Assembly (NCBI GenBank): GCA_024362935.1
Contig: JANCRA010000017.1
Span: 18,255,001-18,319,000 of the forward strand
Source of the DNA: Setophaga petechia
Taxonomy: Eukaryota > Chordata > Aves > Passeriformes > Parulidae
Direction of reading: 5' to 3'
Length of the DNA: 64,000 nucleotides
Part shown: one piece after another, positions 26,001 to 39,100 of the stretch
Numbering within the stretch: the first letter of the stretch is position 1
How the letters are laid out: every line of letters starts with the position of its first letter
Notes under the pieces: generated by a model
The model's database searches: none
The model's input: the letters and a program-made list of their open reading frames with translations, nothing else
What the model was told of the DNA's origin: nothing
Translations under genes and position numbers: made by a program

Positions 26001-29000
26001 TTTTTCATATTGGCACCCTGCAAAAAGAATATTCTTAATAAAAAGGCAGAAAAATTCTGTAGGATAATATGAATGAGGCATGTAGTTAATCTAGTAAGAT
26101 TCCATTAAGAAGTGAGCTGATGTTCTGCCAGCTAATTACCCATTCATTAAAACAGAACCATAAATGACATTTCCAACATATTACAAAACCCCTCTGTAGT
26201 AATATTTTCCCATCTACATCTATTCTGACATTTATATTCTATGTCTCTTTCATAATTATTTCAAATAATTCCTCTGACATATTGAGGGGAAAATAGCTTA
26301 AAAAGAGATTACTTACTCAAAAAGGAAGGAGCAGGACAAAGTAATTATGTTGGGGTATTAATTTAGAATTGATGTGCTTGTAGTCCCTAATAATCACCAC
26401 TGTGCTTTAATTTTTCCATGGTGAAAATTTCAAAAAGTGCTTGAAATTATTTGCACACACCTCTAACTCAAGATTCTCCCTTCCAAAAAATGAGCAAATG
26501 TGAAACTCACTCATTCAATTCACAGAAAGTGATAAAGATTCACAGAAAGCACTGAGAAATTGGCATTAAAAATAAATCCCTCAATCCAGAGGTGGAATTT
26601 TCATAGTTCTGCTGCTGCTGTGCTCCCCAGAAAGGGGAAGGGGAGAGAGGGGAGCAGAGACACCTCCAGACAAAAACAAATGTGGTTTTGACCAGGGGAG
26701 AACTTGATTCTCAGCACAAATTGTTGTTTGTTGTGAGTTCACTCAGGCACTCCCTGCACCTCTTTGGCTGGCAATTAGCAAAGCCACAAGAGCTGACAGC
26801 TTGCTGGGAATGGTACAACGTCTGGGAGATTTTGGCCAAATCTGTACTCCTCTAAAGGACTTGAAAGTGGCTTATTTCAGCACATTTTCATCTCAAGATT
26901 TTTGTATAAAGATTATTTCTTTGCTGTAAACTATGACATTTAAAATTCTTATTATGATTAATAAATAAATAATATTTCCCCTTCACTCCTTGGTCCACGT
27001 CCTGCTTTCCAAACTGCCCTTTGTTTGAGCAGTCTTTTCCATCTTTCCATTTTTTATCTCCCAGTTCCTTATCCCTCTTCCACTACGCATTTTTCTGTCT
27101 TAACTTCTAATTCATATTTAAAATCCATCAAATTTTGTGCTGATCCCAGATTTAATTCCAATCAAGAAAACTTAGCAAAAAGTAGAAAAACAACTTCAAG
27201 AAAACCAAATCAAAGCCAGCAGAGCATTACAGCACATATCTGATGAGATAAGGACATCTGAAAGATAAACTAGATTAAATGGGCCCAGCACAGGTTTGCA
27301 GCCCTGCAAATGTTCTCAGTGCCATAAAAAGAAAAAGCAGGTGGGATGGTGCAGTTTTATCACGTGCTGTTTTTTGATAAAAGAGGCTCCATCTGATACT
27401 GAAGCTACAGCTCACACTGCATCTACAAAGAACTGACCTACATACCCAGGAGAAGGGCTTGTGTCTCCTAAAGACCTCTTTCCCTTTATTTTATGCCATT
27501 AAAATATTGGCATATTATTATCAAATTCACAGAAGTCAGAAAACAGATTGGTCAAATGATTGGAGCAGCTGACACATCCCTGGACAGAAAAGTGACCTTC
27601 CTGCACCCCCTGAGCTGCACTGCTCAGCCCCCCAGGATTTCTGGGGGTGAAATGTGGAACAGAGCTGGGTGTGGAACAGAGGGGAGGTTTCTGCCAAATG
27701 CCAGATTTATCTGCAGGCTGGGCTGAGGTCTGGAACACCAGCAATGAGATGTGATCACACGAGAGGTGCTGGAATACAAAGAGCTGGGCAAGCATGTGGA
27801 AAGGAAAGGGAAAAAAAAAAGGTCTCGAGGTGCAAAGGCTGCTGAAAGTTTCACTTCCCAAAAAAGAAGGTGGGAATTCTGCAGAAGCACCTGACTGTGC
27901 ACATCCTCCCAGGGCATAAGGCAAACACTGGGAGAGGAACCCAGATGGCCTCACACAGCCCCCAGCACTTACCAGCCAAATACTGACCCTTCCACAACAC
28001 ACACAAACCCCCAAAGTCCATTAACTGACCTGCTGGCCATGCTCAACATTCATTTTGAAGGAAGCTTTCTAAGGAATACAAGTGCTAAGAAATTCACACT
28101 CAGAAGTGCAGCATGGACACAGATATGAAAAACACAGAGAACTTTGTTCTGAATTAAAGGAATTAGGCTTGTCCAAAAAAACCAAAAAAACCCACAAACA
28201 AAAAACCACAACTCAAAATTTGTAGTTTGTAGTTTCCACCAAAAAAAAACAAGTAGAGGCACAAAGGCTTTAATGTAAAAGAGATTTTTTTTGACCTGTT
28301 TTTTACCACATTAAATTAGATGTTAAATTAGTTGTGGCCAAGGACAATATATTGGTGGCAAGAGAGAACTTGTAATGTTCCTTGATTTCCTGGTTCTCTG
28401 TAACAAAAGAGAAACTTGGAACCAGCCAAAGCCTGTTCCATTTCCCTCAGCCAGCCCTGTGGAAGGAGATCCAGGACTGGAAAGAACATTCTGGATTAAC
28501 CTGAACAAATCTAAGAGGATACAGAGCAGCACAACTCCTGAAAATTCTGCTTTCCATTCAGAAAACATCCAAAAGATTCATAACTCTAGACAGATACAGA
28601 TAATTTACACACCTAAAGAGAAAAATACAGACAAGTCCCTCAAAAAACTTTATGGAGAAATCTCAGAGATTTAAGCAATACCTCACAATCATTTGTAATA
28701 GGATTATTCTATCACACACAGATCTTTTCTTTCTGCCTAAAATTTTTTTTTTACATTGGCTTTAACATATTTAAAGGTCCACACACAGACATAATTTATT
28801 ACAACCTGTTAGGGAAGCTTTTCCTGTGAAAATGGGCTGATCAAATGTTTCTAATATGGGTCAGGATCATCCACTGGTGTACTTTCATTTCCTTGGTGGG
28901 AAGCTCTCACCAAGTTAGGATTTCAAAAAGAAACCATTCTGTGACAAAGTCACTAATATGAAAAATAGTCACAGTGTCCTCATTAAAGCACATGGCATTT

Positions 29001-29060
29001 AGTTTACATTTTAATTACAGAAAATTCCACCACAGTAATTTAAAGGAGAAATAGTTTTGA
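23070..29060. other. Non-coding sequence, no gene seen
   Basis: Many short ORFs, none recognised. The longest, a 171-codon minus-strand frame at 27,499-28,014, lies over locally GC-rich DNA and a purine run and has an overlapping minus-strand ORF in another frame; I consider it chance. A weak CR1-like phrase (TTGGAAATATTCAAGACTGG) at about 23,499-23,518 is too short to call. A purine-rich run lies at about 26,631-26,662, and A-rich tracts at 28,165-28,205 and 28,241-28,250. Confidence 0.5.
24437..24459. repeat. Perfect 9-bp inverted repeat, 5-base loop
   Basis: TTCAGTATT (24,437-24,445), loop ACCTC, AATACTGAA (24,451-24,459). The stem is preceded by a T run. It resembles a small hairpin, but in vertebrate intergenic DNA such short AT-rich stems are common and no terminator function applies. 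Confidence 0.7.
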
Positions 29061-29290
29061 CATTGTGCTCAAGTTTTTTTTCCCCGAATTGCACATTTGG
29101 ACAGAGTCTCACCGAGAACTTCAGAACAACTCTCTTCGAAATAAATTGGTACTAAACAAAATGTGTTTATTCTGTGTGTATGAAAGTGCATTGTTCAAAA
29201 CCAGAATGTGAGCAACTTGGAACAAATTTGAGAGCAGATGCACGGGGCAGTGCTGTTAACCAGCGACGCTTTCAAGGCTCTTCAAAGCCT
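29061..29290. other. Block of retained CpGs, possible conserved non-coding DNA
   Basis: CpGs at about 29,085, 29,113, 29,137, 29,242, 29,264 and 29,267 stand out against CpG-poor flanks. The block has no tandem structure and no ORF of interest. CpG retention is often seen in constrained or hypomethylated sequence. The functional reading is inference. Confidence 0.25.
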
Positions 29291-32200
29291 CAGTCCACAG
29301 GCAGTGGGAATGCAGCTCCAAGATAAAATACCTATCAGTGGCACTGGAGTTTGCAGCAAAAATAATTGATGGGGAGTTGGGCAGAGTGGATTATAAATTG
29401 CAGGGTGCAGGCAGTCATTTCTGGTCAATGTAGATATTAGATATAAGGACAGTTGCTGGTGCAATAGAGGGCAGAATAACCTGCTAACTAGGAGGATTAT
29501 ATTTTATTGATTGGTAAGAGATAAAACACCTATATTATCCCAAATTAGTTTTTATTGCCTTATGAAGAAAAAAAAAATCTCTTTTTTCAAATCCTGCATC
29601 AAATATTAATCAAGCAATAATTAAATAGGATAAAAGAACCTGTCCTGATATTTCACTTGCAATCATTTTCTTGGTGTGTAAAATAAGCCAAGCCTGACTG
29701 AATAAAACTGCAGTACTCTAATACTGGATTTTTAAATTTTAATGCTCTGTTTTATTCCTAAACCCTTATTAGAAATACCACTATGAACTGCTAACTTTTG
29801 GTAGTCTATGGAATGAGAGTGTTGCTCATCCTCAGCGCAGTGAGATTTTAGAGCAGGACCAACACAGTAAAATGAGGCTTTAGATTCCTCTTTGGTATTA
29901 CCTGAACCATTTCTCTTGCACTGCAGGCTCTTTTAATTATGTTTCTATGGCAGAATCCCGAGGTCAGAGAAGCAGATACAGGAGAGCTTTTACCTCCCCT
30001 CTCAGCCAGCAGTTACACACATGCTTAAGTACTTTTTAAAGGCAAGAACTTCTTCACCAGATGCTTGAAGGATCCCTGGCCCACTGAGGGTGCACAATTA
30101 AGCAGTCAAGATGCAATTATGAGCTCAGGGTCTGCAGCTTCTGTGCTGGACTCTGCCAGTGACTGTTTCATTACCTGTTAATAAATCATTGCAGGTAGAG
30201 TGGGCTGTTAGATTAATTGTGGTTAATGGGAAGTTCATGTCTGACATCACAACAAAGTGGGATCTTTAACTTACAATAGATAAGGTAATAAATATCAGGG
30301 AAAAAGTCTTTTAGAGAAGCTGTTTTAATTATCCTAATTCCTTTGATTTGCACTCTGGAACCCAACTAACTCCTCCTTTTAATATTCATGGATCTCTTGC
30401 TGATGGTACACACCCATAGAGTGACTTTTGCAGATCATGTTACCAGAACAAAGGCAAAGTATTCATGATTCCAATTATAAATCCTTTTGAAAGACTCCAA
30501 GACAGAGAAGTTACCTCCTGTTACAAGCAGGTTGAGTGAGAGTGGAGCTGTCAGCCTGGTAAAGAAGTCATGGTCAGCTTTACGTGTGCTCAAACCATCT
30601 GATTTGAGAACTCATTATAGTAACTACTTGTGCACTTAATCCTCTGCAGAATCAGGGTCTTAATATGACAAATACCTTAAAAATAATTTTCTTAATTACT
30701 GGTGCTGAAAGAAAAAAGTGCCCTAAATGTGCTTGTTCAATAATTAATTCAGAATTTGTGTTGTGTTCAGAGATCACAATTGATGGCCAGCACAACGTGT
30801 CCTCATCTGCACTTCAAAGACAGAGTTTTGTTTAGTTTGAACCTCCACCTCTCCCTGTAATAAATTTAAATAATACATAAAACTTTTAGCTCTGAGAAAA
30901 AGCAGCAAAGAGGCAGCAGTCAGAGCCAGAGGGATCCCAGCTCATGGGCTGTGGGACTCTGCTGGCTCAGAGACCTGCGGGGCTCCCTGCAAAGCTCCAG
31001 CCCTGGCTCATGAACAGCCAGACTGGCAGCCTGACAAGATCCTGCATTTCCCAGCTCTGCACTCCTCCAGCAGCCAGTGTGGAACCTTCCTGCCCAGGGA
31101 ATTTCTACAATTTGCCTTCCATCAAATCACTTCTGCTGTGAAACATCAAATCCTGTGAAACGCAGAAGTTGTTTTCCTGCAGACTTGGACAGCTCTGAAT
31201 TTTTCCATGCATTACACCTTGTTCCCACCTCTGGGATCAAAGAATTTTGTGTTTGAGAGTGAATCTTTCCTAAATTCTGTTATGGCTGCAAGCAGATGAT
31301 GCCCATGGAGCTGAACAAAGCTGCACCTGCTGCAGAGACACACCTGCACTGCAGAGGGGTTTGGCTGGGGATCCACTCAGGCCAGGACAATTCTATTATT
31401 TCCCCCACTGGTCAGCTGAAGGCAGGCTGCCCAAAAAGCAGAAAAGTTCTCTTTAAAAGAGCAGGAAAAGAAGCAGATGGCCTTGAATATAGACATCATA
31501 CTTCAAGAAAATGAAAGTTATTAAAAATGAAAACTGTAGAGTTAAATCTGAGGAAATAAAACACTTGAACTTTGCATGGATGTAATTTAAAGGCTCCATA
31601 AAAGACTTGAAACAAATGTGGAGCAGATAGAAAAATAGGCTCTAAGCAAGTGACCAGAAACCTTCTCTATCTACTTTCAGAGCACTTAGTTTGTAGCACA
31701 TAAAATATTGAGCTAAAAGAGAACTATTGATGTAGATGTAATGGATGTGTAAGCAAACTTGCTTTTTGTGTACATCTTAAAAGTAATTTAGAGCCTCATA
31801 TGTTGGGAATTGCTGAGTCTAATTTTTAGCCCGGAGCAAATTTTTATAGCTAAATATCAAACTCTAATATAAGGGTTTCTAATGGTCAGGCTTAACTACT
31901 TTTCTGCTGCCAGGTATTCTAAATATCCCAGCCTACCTTTCCCAGAGCTGATTCCACAAAACAGCCCGTTCACATTCTTCACATAAACTCGAAATTTCTA
32001 CAACTCGAAATTAGGCATTATTTGGAGACATTTAAATCTCATCTGTTTTAATGGAGAGCATGTGTTCATTTTCTTTCAAACTACCTTTGAAAGGATCACG
32101 AGCAAGTAATTAAAACTATTAGTTGACATTTCAATTCTCAACAGCTCTATCTAGAGTAAAATTGTTCTCTTTAGAAATGGTAAAGATATTCAAAACAAAT

Positions 32201-32589
32201 AATTGCAAGTTACTGAGAAAATCGAAACTCTGAGTGCTCTTCATTTCATTCACATTAAACTAACTTCTCTTGACCTCTCAGTTTAAAAACAACTCTTTTT
32301 TTTTTTTTTGCAGTTGATGTAAAATGAAGTACAAAAGTGCCTGTGCTTTTAACCAACTGGAGGCAGAAATGCAAACATAATTTCCTGTGACTAATAGAAG
32401 CCAGTATTCACATTTCTGGTGGCCAACCTGAATAAAAACACTGCTGGTCTCTAGTGTCACTCATTCAGAGAAAGGAGCCCTTCAGAAATGGCACTGTGAA
32501 AATGTTATTAAAGAATTGTTGCCCATTCAACAAGGCACAGTATTCTTTTAATCCTGTGATGCCTCAGGTTTAGCTTTTGTATTTTTCAG
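29291..32589. other. Non-coding sequence, no gene seen
   Basis: No exon or transposon recognised. The stretches 30,080-30,330 and 31,720-31,900 are free of simple repeats and rich in TAAT/ATTA words, a look shared by many vertebrate developmental enhancers, without proof. A moderately GC-rich stretch (30,930-31,100) contains only short ORFs. A poly-T run lies at about 32,297-32,310. Confidence 0.5.
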
Positions 32590-32856
32590 ATTCTGTGCTG
32601 TTTAGTGTGTGGGTCTGGGATTCACATCAGGGGATGGTGAGCTCTGTGCACAGAGCAGGGAGACAAAACAATTCCTGCTCCAGCTGGGCACCAAGGACAA
32701 ATGATCCAAATCTCAGCCCAGGAGCACAAACCCCGTGGGCTGGAGAGAGAAAAACAAGGATGGGACTGCCTGGGCTAAAGCTGGGATGGGACAATGAACT
32801 GCAAGGTGCAAATGGAGCAGAGCTGATCCCAGGGACAGACCCCGTGCCCGCCCGTG

Positions 32857-32984
32857 CATTTTGGGGCCATTTGGGTTCATCTTGGGTTCATTTTGGGGCC
32901 ATTTTGGTTCACCTTGGGTTCATTTTGGGACCATTTTAGTTCATCTTGGGTTCATTTTGGGACCATTTGGGTTCATCTTGGGCG
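32857..32984 (+). repeat. Four-copy 32-bp minisatellite inside the LTR-like element
   Basis: Four head-to-tail units of exactly 32 bp with no indels: 32,857-32,888, 32,889-32,920, 32,921-32,952 and 32,953-32,984. Each begins CATTTTGGG and contains a GGTTCATCTTGGG-like second half, so each unit is itself two related ~16-bp halves. Substitutions distinguish units (for example GGGGCC in units 1-2, GGGACC in units 3-4). ORFs reading Gly-Phe-Ile-Leu or His-Phe-Gly repeats across it are artefacts. Confidence 0.97.
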
Positions 32985-33040
32985 CAGCCCTGGCTGGGCT
33001 CTGGTGCTGCCCAAGGTGGATCCATGGAGGAGATCCTGTG

Positions 33041-33046
33041 AATAAA
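33041..33046 (+). promoter_or_regulatory. AATAAA polyadenylation signal of the LTR-like element
   Basis: A perfect AATAAA in GC-rich context near the 3' side of the element, followed by CCCTGCTTTATTCTGG. In an LTR this would mark the end of the R region. It supports plus-strand orientation. Confidence 0.5.
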
Positions 33047-33108
33047 TCCCTGCTTTATTCTGGAGCTCTGCCCAGCCTCTGGTCCAGGGCAGCCTGCACA
33101 AGGCATCA

Positions 33109-36100
33109 CCTGGACAGGTCGAAGGACCTGGCAATAAATCAGGGACAGCCCAGGAGCAGAGCTCTGCCTTCTGCAGGCACCAAAAGACAAAACAACCCCA
33201 CCAGGACACACAGACATTGCAGGATGCAAGATTTCCAGGGATGGCAAATCTTGGCTTTCCCATTCTTTACCTCGGTGTCTCAGGGCAGGGACAGAACTGG
33301 AAATAAACCCAAGATTTCCTCACTGTCAGTTGTGTCACACACAGAACATTCCAGGTGTTGCCAGCTGATTTTCTGAAACCCAGCCCTGAACACCCAGAAA
33401 CTAAAGAAAAGCACCAGCACAGCAGTCCAAACACTCAGCTGGCATAAACTGGAATAGAATTCTTAGGCTTGCATTCTTAATACCTCTTGATTTAATCCAA
33501 TATATCGAGCACACAGAAAATACTGCCTCAATTTTACAATTAACTGCTGTGGACTAATTGCACTGCTATGGTTTATAATCAGCAGAAGGTCCAGTTTTAA
33601 CAACAGTGTGCCAGAGTAAGCATTACACCTCCTTAACTCTTGAAAGAAAAAATAACAAAATTTAATAAATTATAAAAGGACTGAATTTCATATTTTACAC
33701 TTAAATGGTTAAGATGATAAATCACTGAAATCCAATATTAACTAAAAATAAAAAAAAAAGATTTTTCTCAGTGATTTAAGTCTGTTGATTGCCAAATTAA
33801 TTGTATTTGCACAGTAATGTTTAAGTACTAGAAACTGCAAAGGAAAAATCCTGAATATCAATTATGTTAATTATGATTGCAGATCATTGGGAGAAAGGAA
33901 AAGATCAGTCTTTTTCCCCTTTGTTTTATTTAGTGCGTGCTTTTCTGTGCACAGTGGTGAGATGAGAGCTCCAGTTGCTATAACAACTTAACTCTCTATT
34001 ATAATCAACAATCATCTTAGTTTAATTGCCATCCTGCCCTCCTAAACCAACATGTTCAACAGCAGTTGTATGAATTCCATCAGTTCTGCTACTAAAATCT
34101 ATCCAGCACCTCAAAACAAGCTGGATTGTTCTCACCTGTCAGAATTAGCCTCAAGTTGTGCTTCCCTTCCTTATTGTGGCAATGCACCATTCCAAAAGCT
34201 TTGCTCTGTCCATGAGAACATGTCCTTGGACACTGATTAAATCCAAAACTGAATATGAAACAACTGAAACTCAATGAAATAAAATAAATTAAAATAGCAA
34301 TTCAAAATTGAAAATATATTATTTTTTTTTTTTTTCTGAGAGTATAAGTGTCCCAACTTTGTACAAAAGAAATTCTTATTAGGTTACAGCAAGAGTTTAA
34401 ATCAGACATAAAAATTAAGTGATGGGAAGAGAGGATGGAGCACCCAATGAACTTTAAAATCTAGTGTTGCAAAAAGACTTCAAAGATTATTTCCAGCTTT
34501 ATAATGAAATATGAAAATTTCTATTGTTGGTCACACTAATGTTTTATTCAAGTAATCAAAAAATCATATTTGAAAAATGGGAAATTTGTTACCATTCTTC
34601 AAATATCCTGTAATTCAAGCCCTGTGGGCTCAGAATAAAATTAAGCCTTATCATTTACCCATTAATTATGATGCTGAGCTGTATTAACAGGCCTGGTAAG
34701 TGACAGCAGAAACAGACAATCAGAGCAGAAGGAAAAAAGGAATCAGCATCAAATAAGCCATGGTTAAACAGAAGATAAAAGAGGTTTTTTTACATAAGGT
34801 AGGAAAGATAAACAAGTGATGCAGCACTAACTGAGATAATTGATTCTTTCTGAACAAAACCAAGGCAGGCTCAAATTGTGCTCAAACTCATGGACTTCTG
34901 CAGTCACTGTTTCCTGCCTCGTGCCCTACATCTCTTTTATAGCCCAGAAATTTGCAAATAATGCAGCAGAGCCCAGAGCAGCACTGAAACCATCAGCTGC
35001 ACGACCTCACTTTATTTATAGCACAAGCTGAGATCCCAGACAACTCTTTCAATGCAGCAGTGGAAGCTAAAGCAAGGAATAAAACTGGATAGCACAAATT
35101 ATTCAGTCCCAGCCAAAACTTCTGGCAAAGCAGGAATTTGTTGACTACACCTGTCAGAGTGTGTTACAGTGAAAATGCAGCAGAGAAAAACCAGAAAGGT
35201 GGAATTTGCCTGCAAATGAGGGTGTGGGTGCAGCTCTGAGACTCTCCCATCATGCAATCCTATCAGGCTGTAGAACAATCAAAAATATAGAAGTTTATTC
35301 AAGCCTTTTTATCTATTTGTTTGTCTATTTCATTCAATTATAATGAATATTTACAATTAATGAATATTATTTATATATATATAAATGCAGGACTTTATCA
35401 GGAAACCACAGCACTGCAAAAACAAATTGTGCTGAATTTTTGGACAGCGACTGAAGAGTTCCTTTATCAGAAATCAACAATTCTAAAACATAATAATTAA
35501 ATAAGAACAACTGATAGTGAGACCCACTTGGCAGAAGTGCAGTACTGAAGAAATGAGCTTTGACTTCAGTTCCAAAAGCAACATTTCATAACACAGCAAA
35601 AAACTGGCTTCCTTTTGATCTTAGTTTATTAGACCCAGATCAGAGAACAGAACAAACTATTTATCTTTAAAAAGTAATATCTTTTTGATGACATGTCACA
35701 GCAGAAGCCTTATCTTTGTCTGGGAAGTTGGAGACTAATGACAACAACACCAGGAGCCTGGTGAACCCTGCCAGTGGCTCAGCCAATTAGGGGATGAAGG
35801 ATGAAGATGGAAACCTCTCCCCTCCTCTGCCACGTTTCTGCAACCATAATTCTGCAAATCTAAATGGAGCCATTGCTTTTCACCCCGTGGGCAGAGCCAT
35901 AATTCCTCACATCTCCATTCCAACTGAGCTTTCTAATAGCTCCGTTCATTCCTCAATCTCCCTAACAAGATTGCCACAGAGGACAGCTTGTCTCGGGCAC
36001 ATTTCTCTTCCAAAAGGACAAAAATCATCATTCAGCCTTTCAGCCTCACATTTGGGTCATCAGAACTTGTCAAATTAAACAAACTAATATTGAGGTTGGA

Positions 36101-39100
36101 GATGAAAAATGGAAGAGGCAAAGGGAGGCTCTGTGCCTCTGGGAGCTCCCACAGCTGGTGAAGCCAAACGTGTTGGAAAAGCAGCTCCTCACCTCTGAAA
36201 CACAGAGGAGCATTTATGAGGCAGATACTTGGAATTCTCAATTCTGGGAATTCGCTGTGTGCTGTGGAAATTTGCACATTAGAACTAAAAATTGTAATGA
36301 AATACAAATGCACATAGTAATAGCAGAATGGAGAAAACAATATTTTGAATTAGCATGGGCAGTTTTGAGGCAATTTCTTCAGGAAAAACAGAAGCCAAAA
36401 AAGTCTCAGTTGAAATTAAAAAAAAAAAAAAAATCCAGAAAAACCCAACAAGCTTTAAATATTCCCAAAATGGCTAAAGGCAAAAAAAACCAAACCAAAC
36501 CAAAACAAAACAAACAAACAAACAAAAAAAACCAAACCGCAGTGCATAAATAAATGCATTTTCCAGACAAGTTAGGGAAGACTATTCTTGATTACACCAA
36601 TGATCTCTCACTACAATATGTGACATTTTTAGCTCAGAGTAGCAACACAGAAATTGCTACAAACTTTATTTTAAAAACGTAGCAAGTGAGAAGCTTGCCT
36701 TAATTTTGATGTATGTGAAATACCTCTGTCATCTCATTTCACTTAATTATTCTGCATTAACTGACATGAACCATCCCCACACATTGGTTTAAAAACTGCA
36801 TCTCTTTGCAGAAATAAAGAAAAAATCTATTAAAAACCTACAGTTCTACAAAAGCTTTAATTCAGAGACTGAGAAACCAATATTAAGTGGGAAAGATCTG
36901 GTTGTAATTTTTCTGCTACTCAGTCAATAAATACATTTTCCTCTTTTAATTAGATATTCCTAATAATTTTATTTTTTTTCCTAATTCCATCAAATGTGAG
37001 ATTTATTTAAGCTAAATTAACACCCTTTTTGCTGAAGTGGTTTCTTTTTAAATTCTCATTTCTCACTGTGTCCAAGGTGCCCATTTCAACCAACTCTTGA
37101 GGAAACAGAATATTATTCACATATTCTGCTACCTGCTCCCACCATGGCAAATTCAATTGCCTCACAGTTCAAAGATTGAGAAGAAAAGAAATCTTCAAAT
37201 TCATTGTTCATTTGTAAAGAGCAAATGGAAACAGAAACTGAAGAGAGGACTTGGGTTTTGATAGAGTTGACTTTCTTTGAAGGAGAGAAAATATCAGAGA
37301 GTGCAAATATTGCAGGGAGTGGAAATAGGGTCGACATCACAAGGAATGTTTGTTGTCTGATAGAAAACGTGCCTTTGAAAAGTCAGCAACAATATCAAAA
37401 GCTCAGGGATTGTCTGCAGTGCTGGTACAGCCCAAACCATCCAATTCCTTTAAGACAGTAAACTCCAATTACTTGGAATCAGACGCAGTTGACTGCAGCT
37501 CCTTGCATGACATTTCTAAATTGAGAACAAATCCTGTTTGCTGAAATTCCACAGTACCACAGGCTGAGTGAGCACCAGCACCTGTGTCTGAGAGCACAAA
37601 AATGTAAAACAATGGAATTCCAAATGCACTTCTTCTCTTGTCAGGGATTCTCAGACAGAGCCAAGGAACCAGGCAGTGCTGGCAGAACATTTCCTTAAAT
37701 AACTTATTTAGCACATTACCTTGATTTTAAAGGGATCTTCTGTTCTAATGTGAATTTCTAATTTAGGCAAATACTGATTGCAAAAAAAAATCCAAAACAC
37801 CGACTCATTACTTCTAACAGGAAGTAAATTTTTTCCCCAAAATTATTTTAAAAAATAATTAATAAAAGCGAGTATAAAATACCAGAATATTTCCTGGAAG
37901 TTGTGGAATAAATCTACCTGAAGGTACCTTTTCCTTTGAGGAGCTGTTTGATCATTCTGTACATGGCCTGGGTATTTTGGGCAGATGGACAGGAGGCAGG
38001 AGGGTGCCCAGGCCAGAGGGACAGTCCCTGCCATGGCCAGGGCCACCAGGGGTGACTCCCAAAGTCCCCTTGCTCAAGGACAGGCTGGGCACTGGTGTCC
38101 CTGAGGGGCTGCACGTCACCTGTGTTTTCAGTTGGTTTTTAATTCCTCTTTATTGAACTTTCCCTCATCACATGAGTTTTCTTGCTGTTGCTCTTTATTC
38201 TCTGCACCATCCTGGGGACAGGGGTGGAGAGTGGCTGTGCCCTCCTGGGCTTTCAAGCAAACCCTTGGAGCTCCTGCTGGGTGGGAAATGCCCCTGCTGA
38301 TGTTTTTGGGTGAAAACCTCCAAAAACTGCCCCATCCAGGCCACCTGTCTCAGCCACTTCATCCTGACCTGACATTCAATGTTCATGGTACAAAATCCTT
38401 CTAGCAAAGCAGAACCCTGGATAGAGCAGTGAAAGTCAGTATATGCAGAATTATAACAGCCAGACCAGCATTTTCTTTTATGTTCAAATGCATATTTTTA
38501 GAGGAAAATGTACTGATTAAATCTGGAGTGACGAAATAACACCTTTTGGGGCTTTTCTTTTTGTTTTGGTCTTTTTGTTTGTTTTTTTTTTTTTTTTTTT
38601 GCTTTTCTATATGCTTTTCAGTGCTTTTGTGTAGCTACTTCACAACTTGACAGCCACCTTCATGCTATATTTTTAATTAAAAGACAATAAAAACTTCAAA
38701 GAACAGCTAGCCACACTTTGCAGCTTCCTCTGTTCTGCTCAAGTAATGCCAGGAGCTGCACACCACTGACACCTTCCAGGGATGAGTGGATCTCTGAAAC
38801 CTCCACCAGCTACAGCTTTCTCTAATTACTAAATTTAAGATTTTGGTGATTTTTGGTTCTTCTATTTGCTCTTGTTGGCACCAAAAGGGACAATCTTCAG
38901 AAAGAATGAATTGTTGGGTCAAGAAACACAGCTGCATCAGCACAGGCATTTCACATTCTCACTATTGGTTTAGTCTTCAAAGAAAAAGGTTGATTCTCTC
39001 ACACAAAATACCTCCTCAGTTATAATCCATTTGATTCTCTCTCATTAAAGAACGTTTGATACATTTCTCTTGAAGTTATCTTAATTTTAAAATCTTTTTG

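Larger units (their letters stand above)
32590..33108 (+). mobile_element. Endogenous-retrovirus LTR-like element (plus strand)
   Basis: The segment is GC-richer than its flanks. It contains the landmark order of an LTR: a G/C-rich U3-like part, an internal minisatellite (32,857-32,984), then AATAAA at 33,041-33,046 close to the 3' part and a candidate terminus GGCATCA at 33,102-33,108. It resembles songbird ERV LTRs as I recall them; the family name is not certain. Both borders are approximate. I could not identify target-site duplications or a primer-binding site with confidence. No gag, pol or env reading frame follows, so it is either a solo LTR or a fragment. Confidence 0.6.

Noticed and set aside
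27499..28014. 171-codon minus-strand ORF
   Set aside because: Overlapping ORF in another frame, GC-rich local composition and a purine run explain it; no domain or splice context recognised.
37960..38120. GC-rich stretch considered as CR1
   Set aside because: Contains CCATGGCCAGGGCC-like words but not the ordered CR1 landmarks on either strand.
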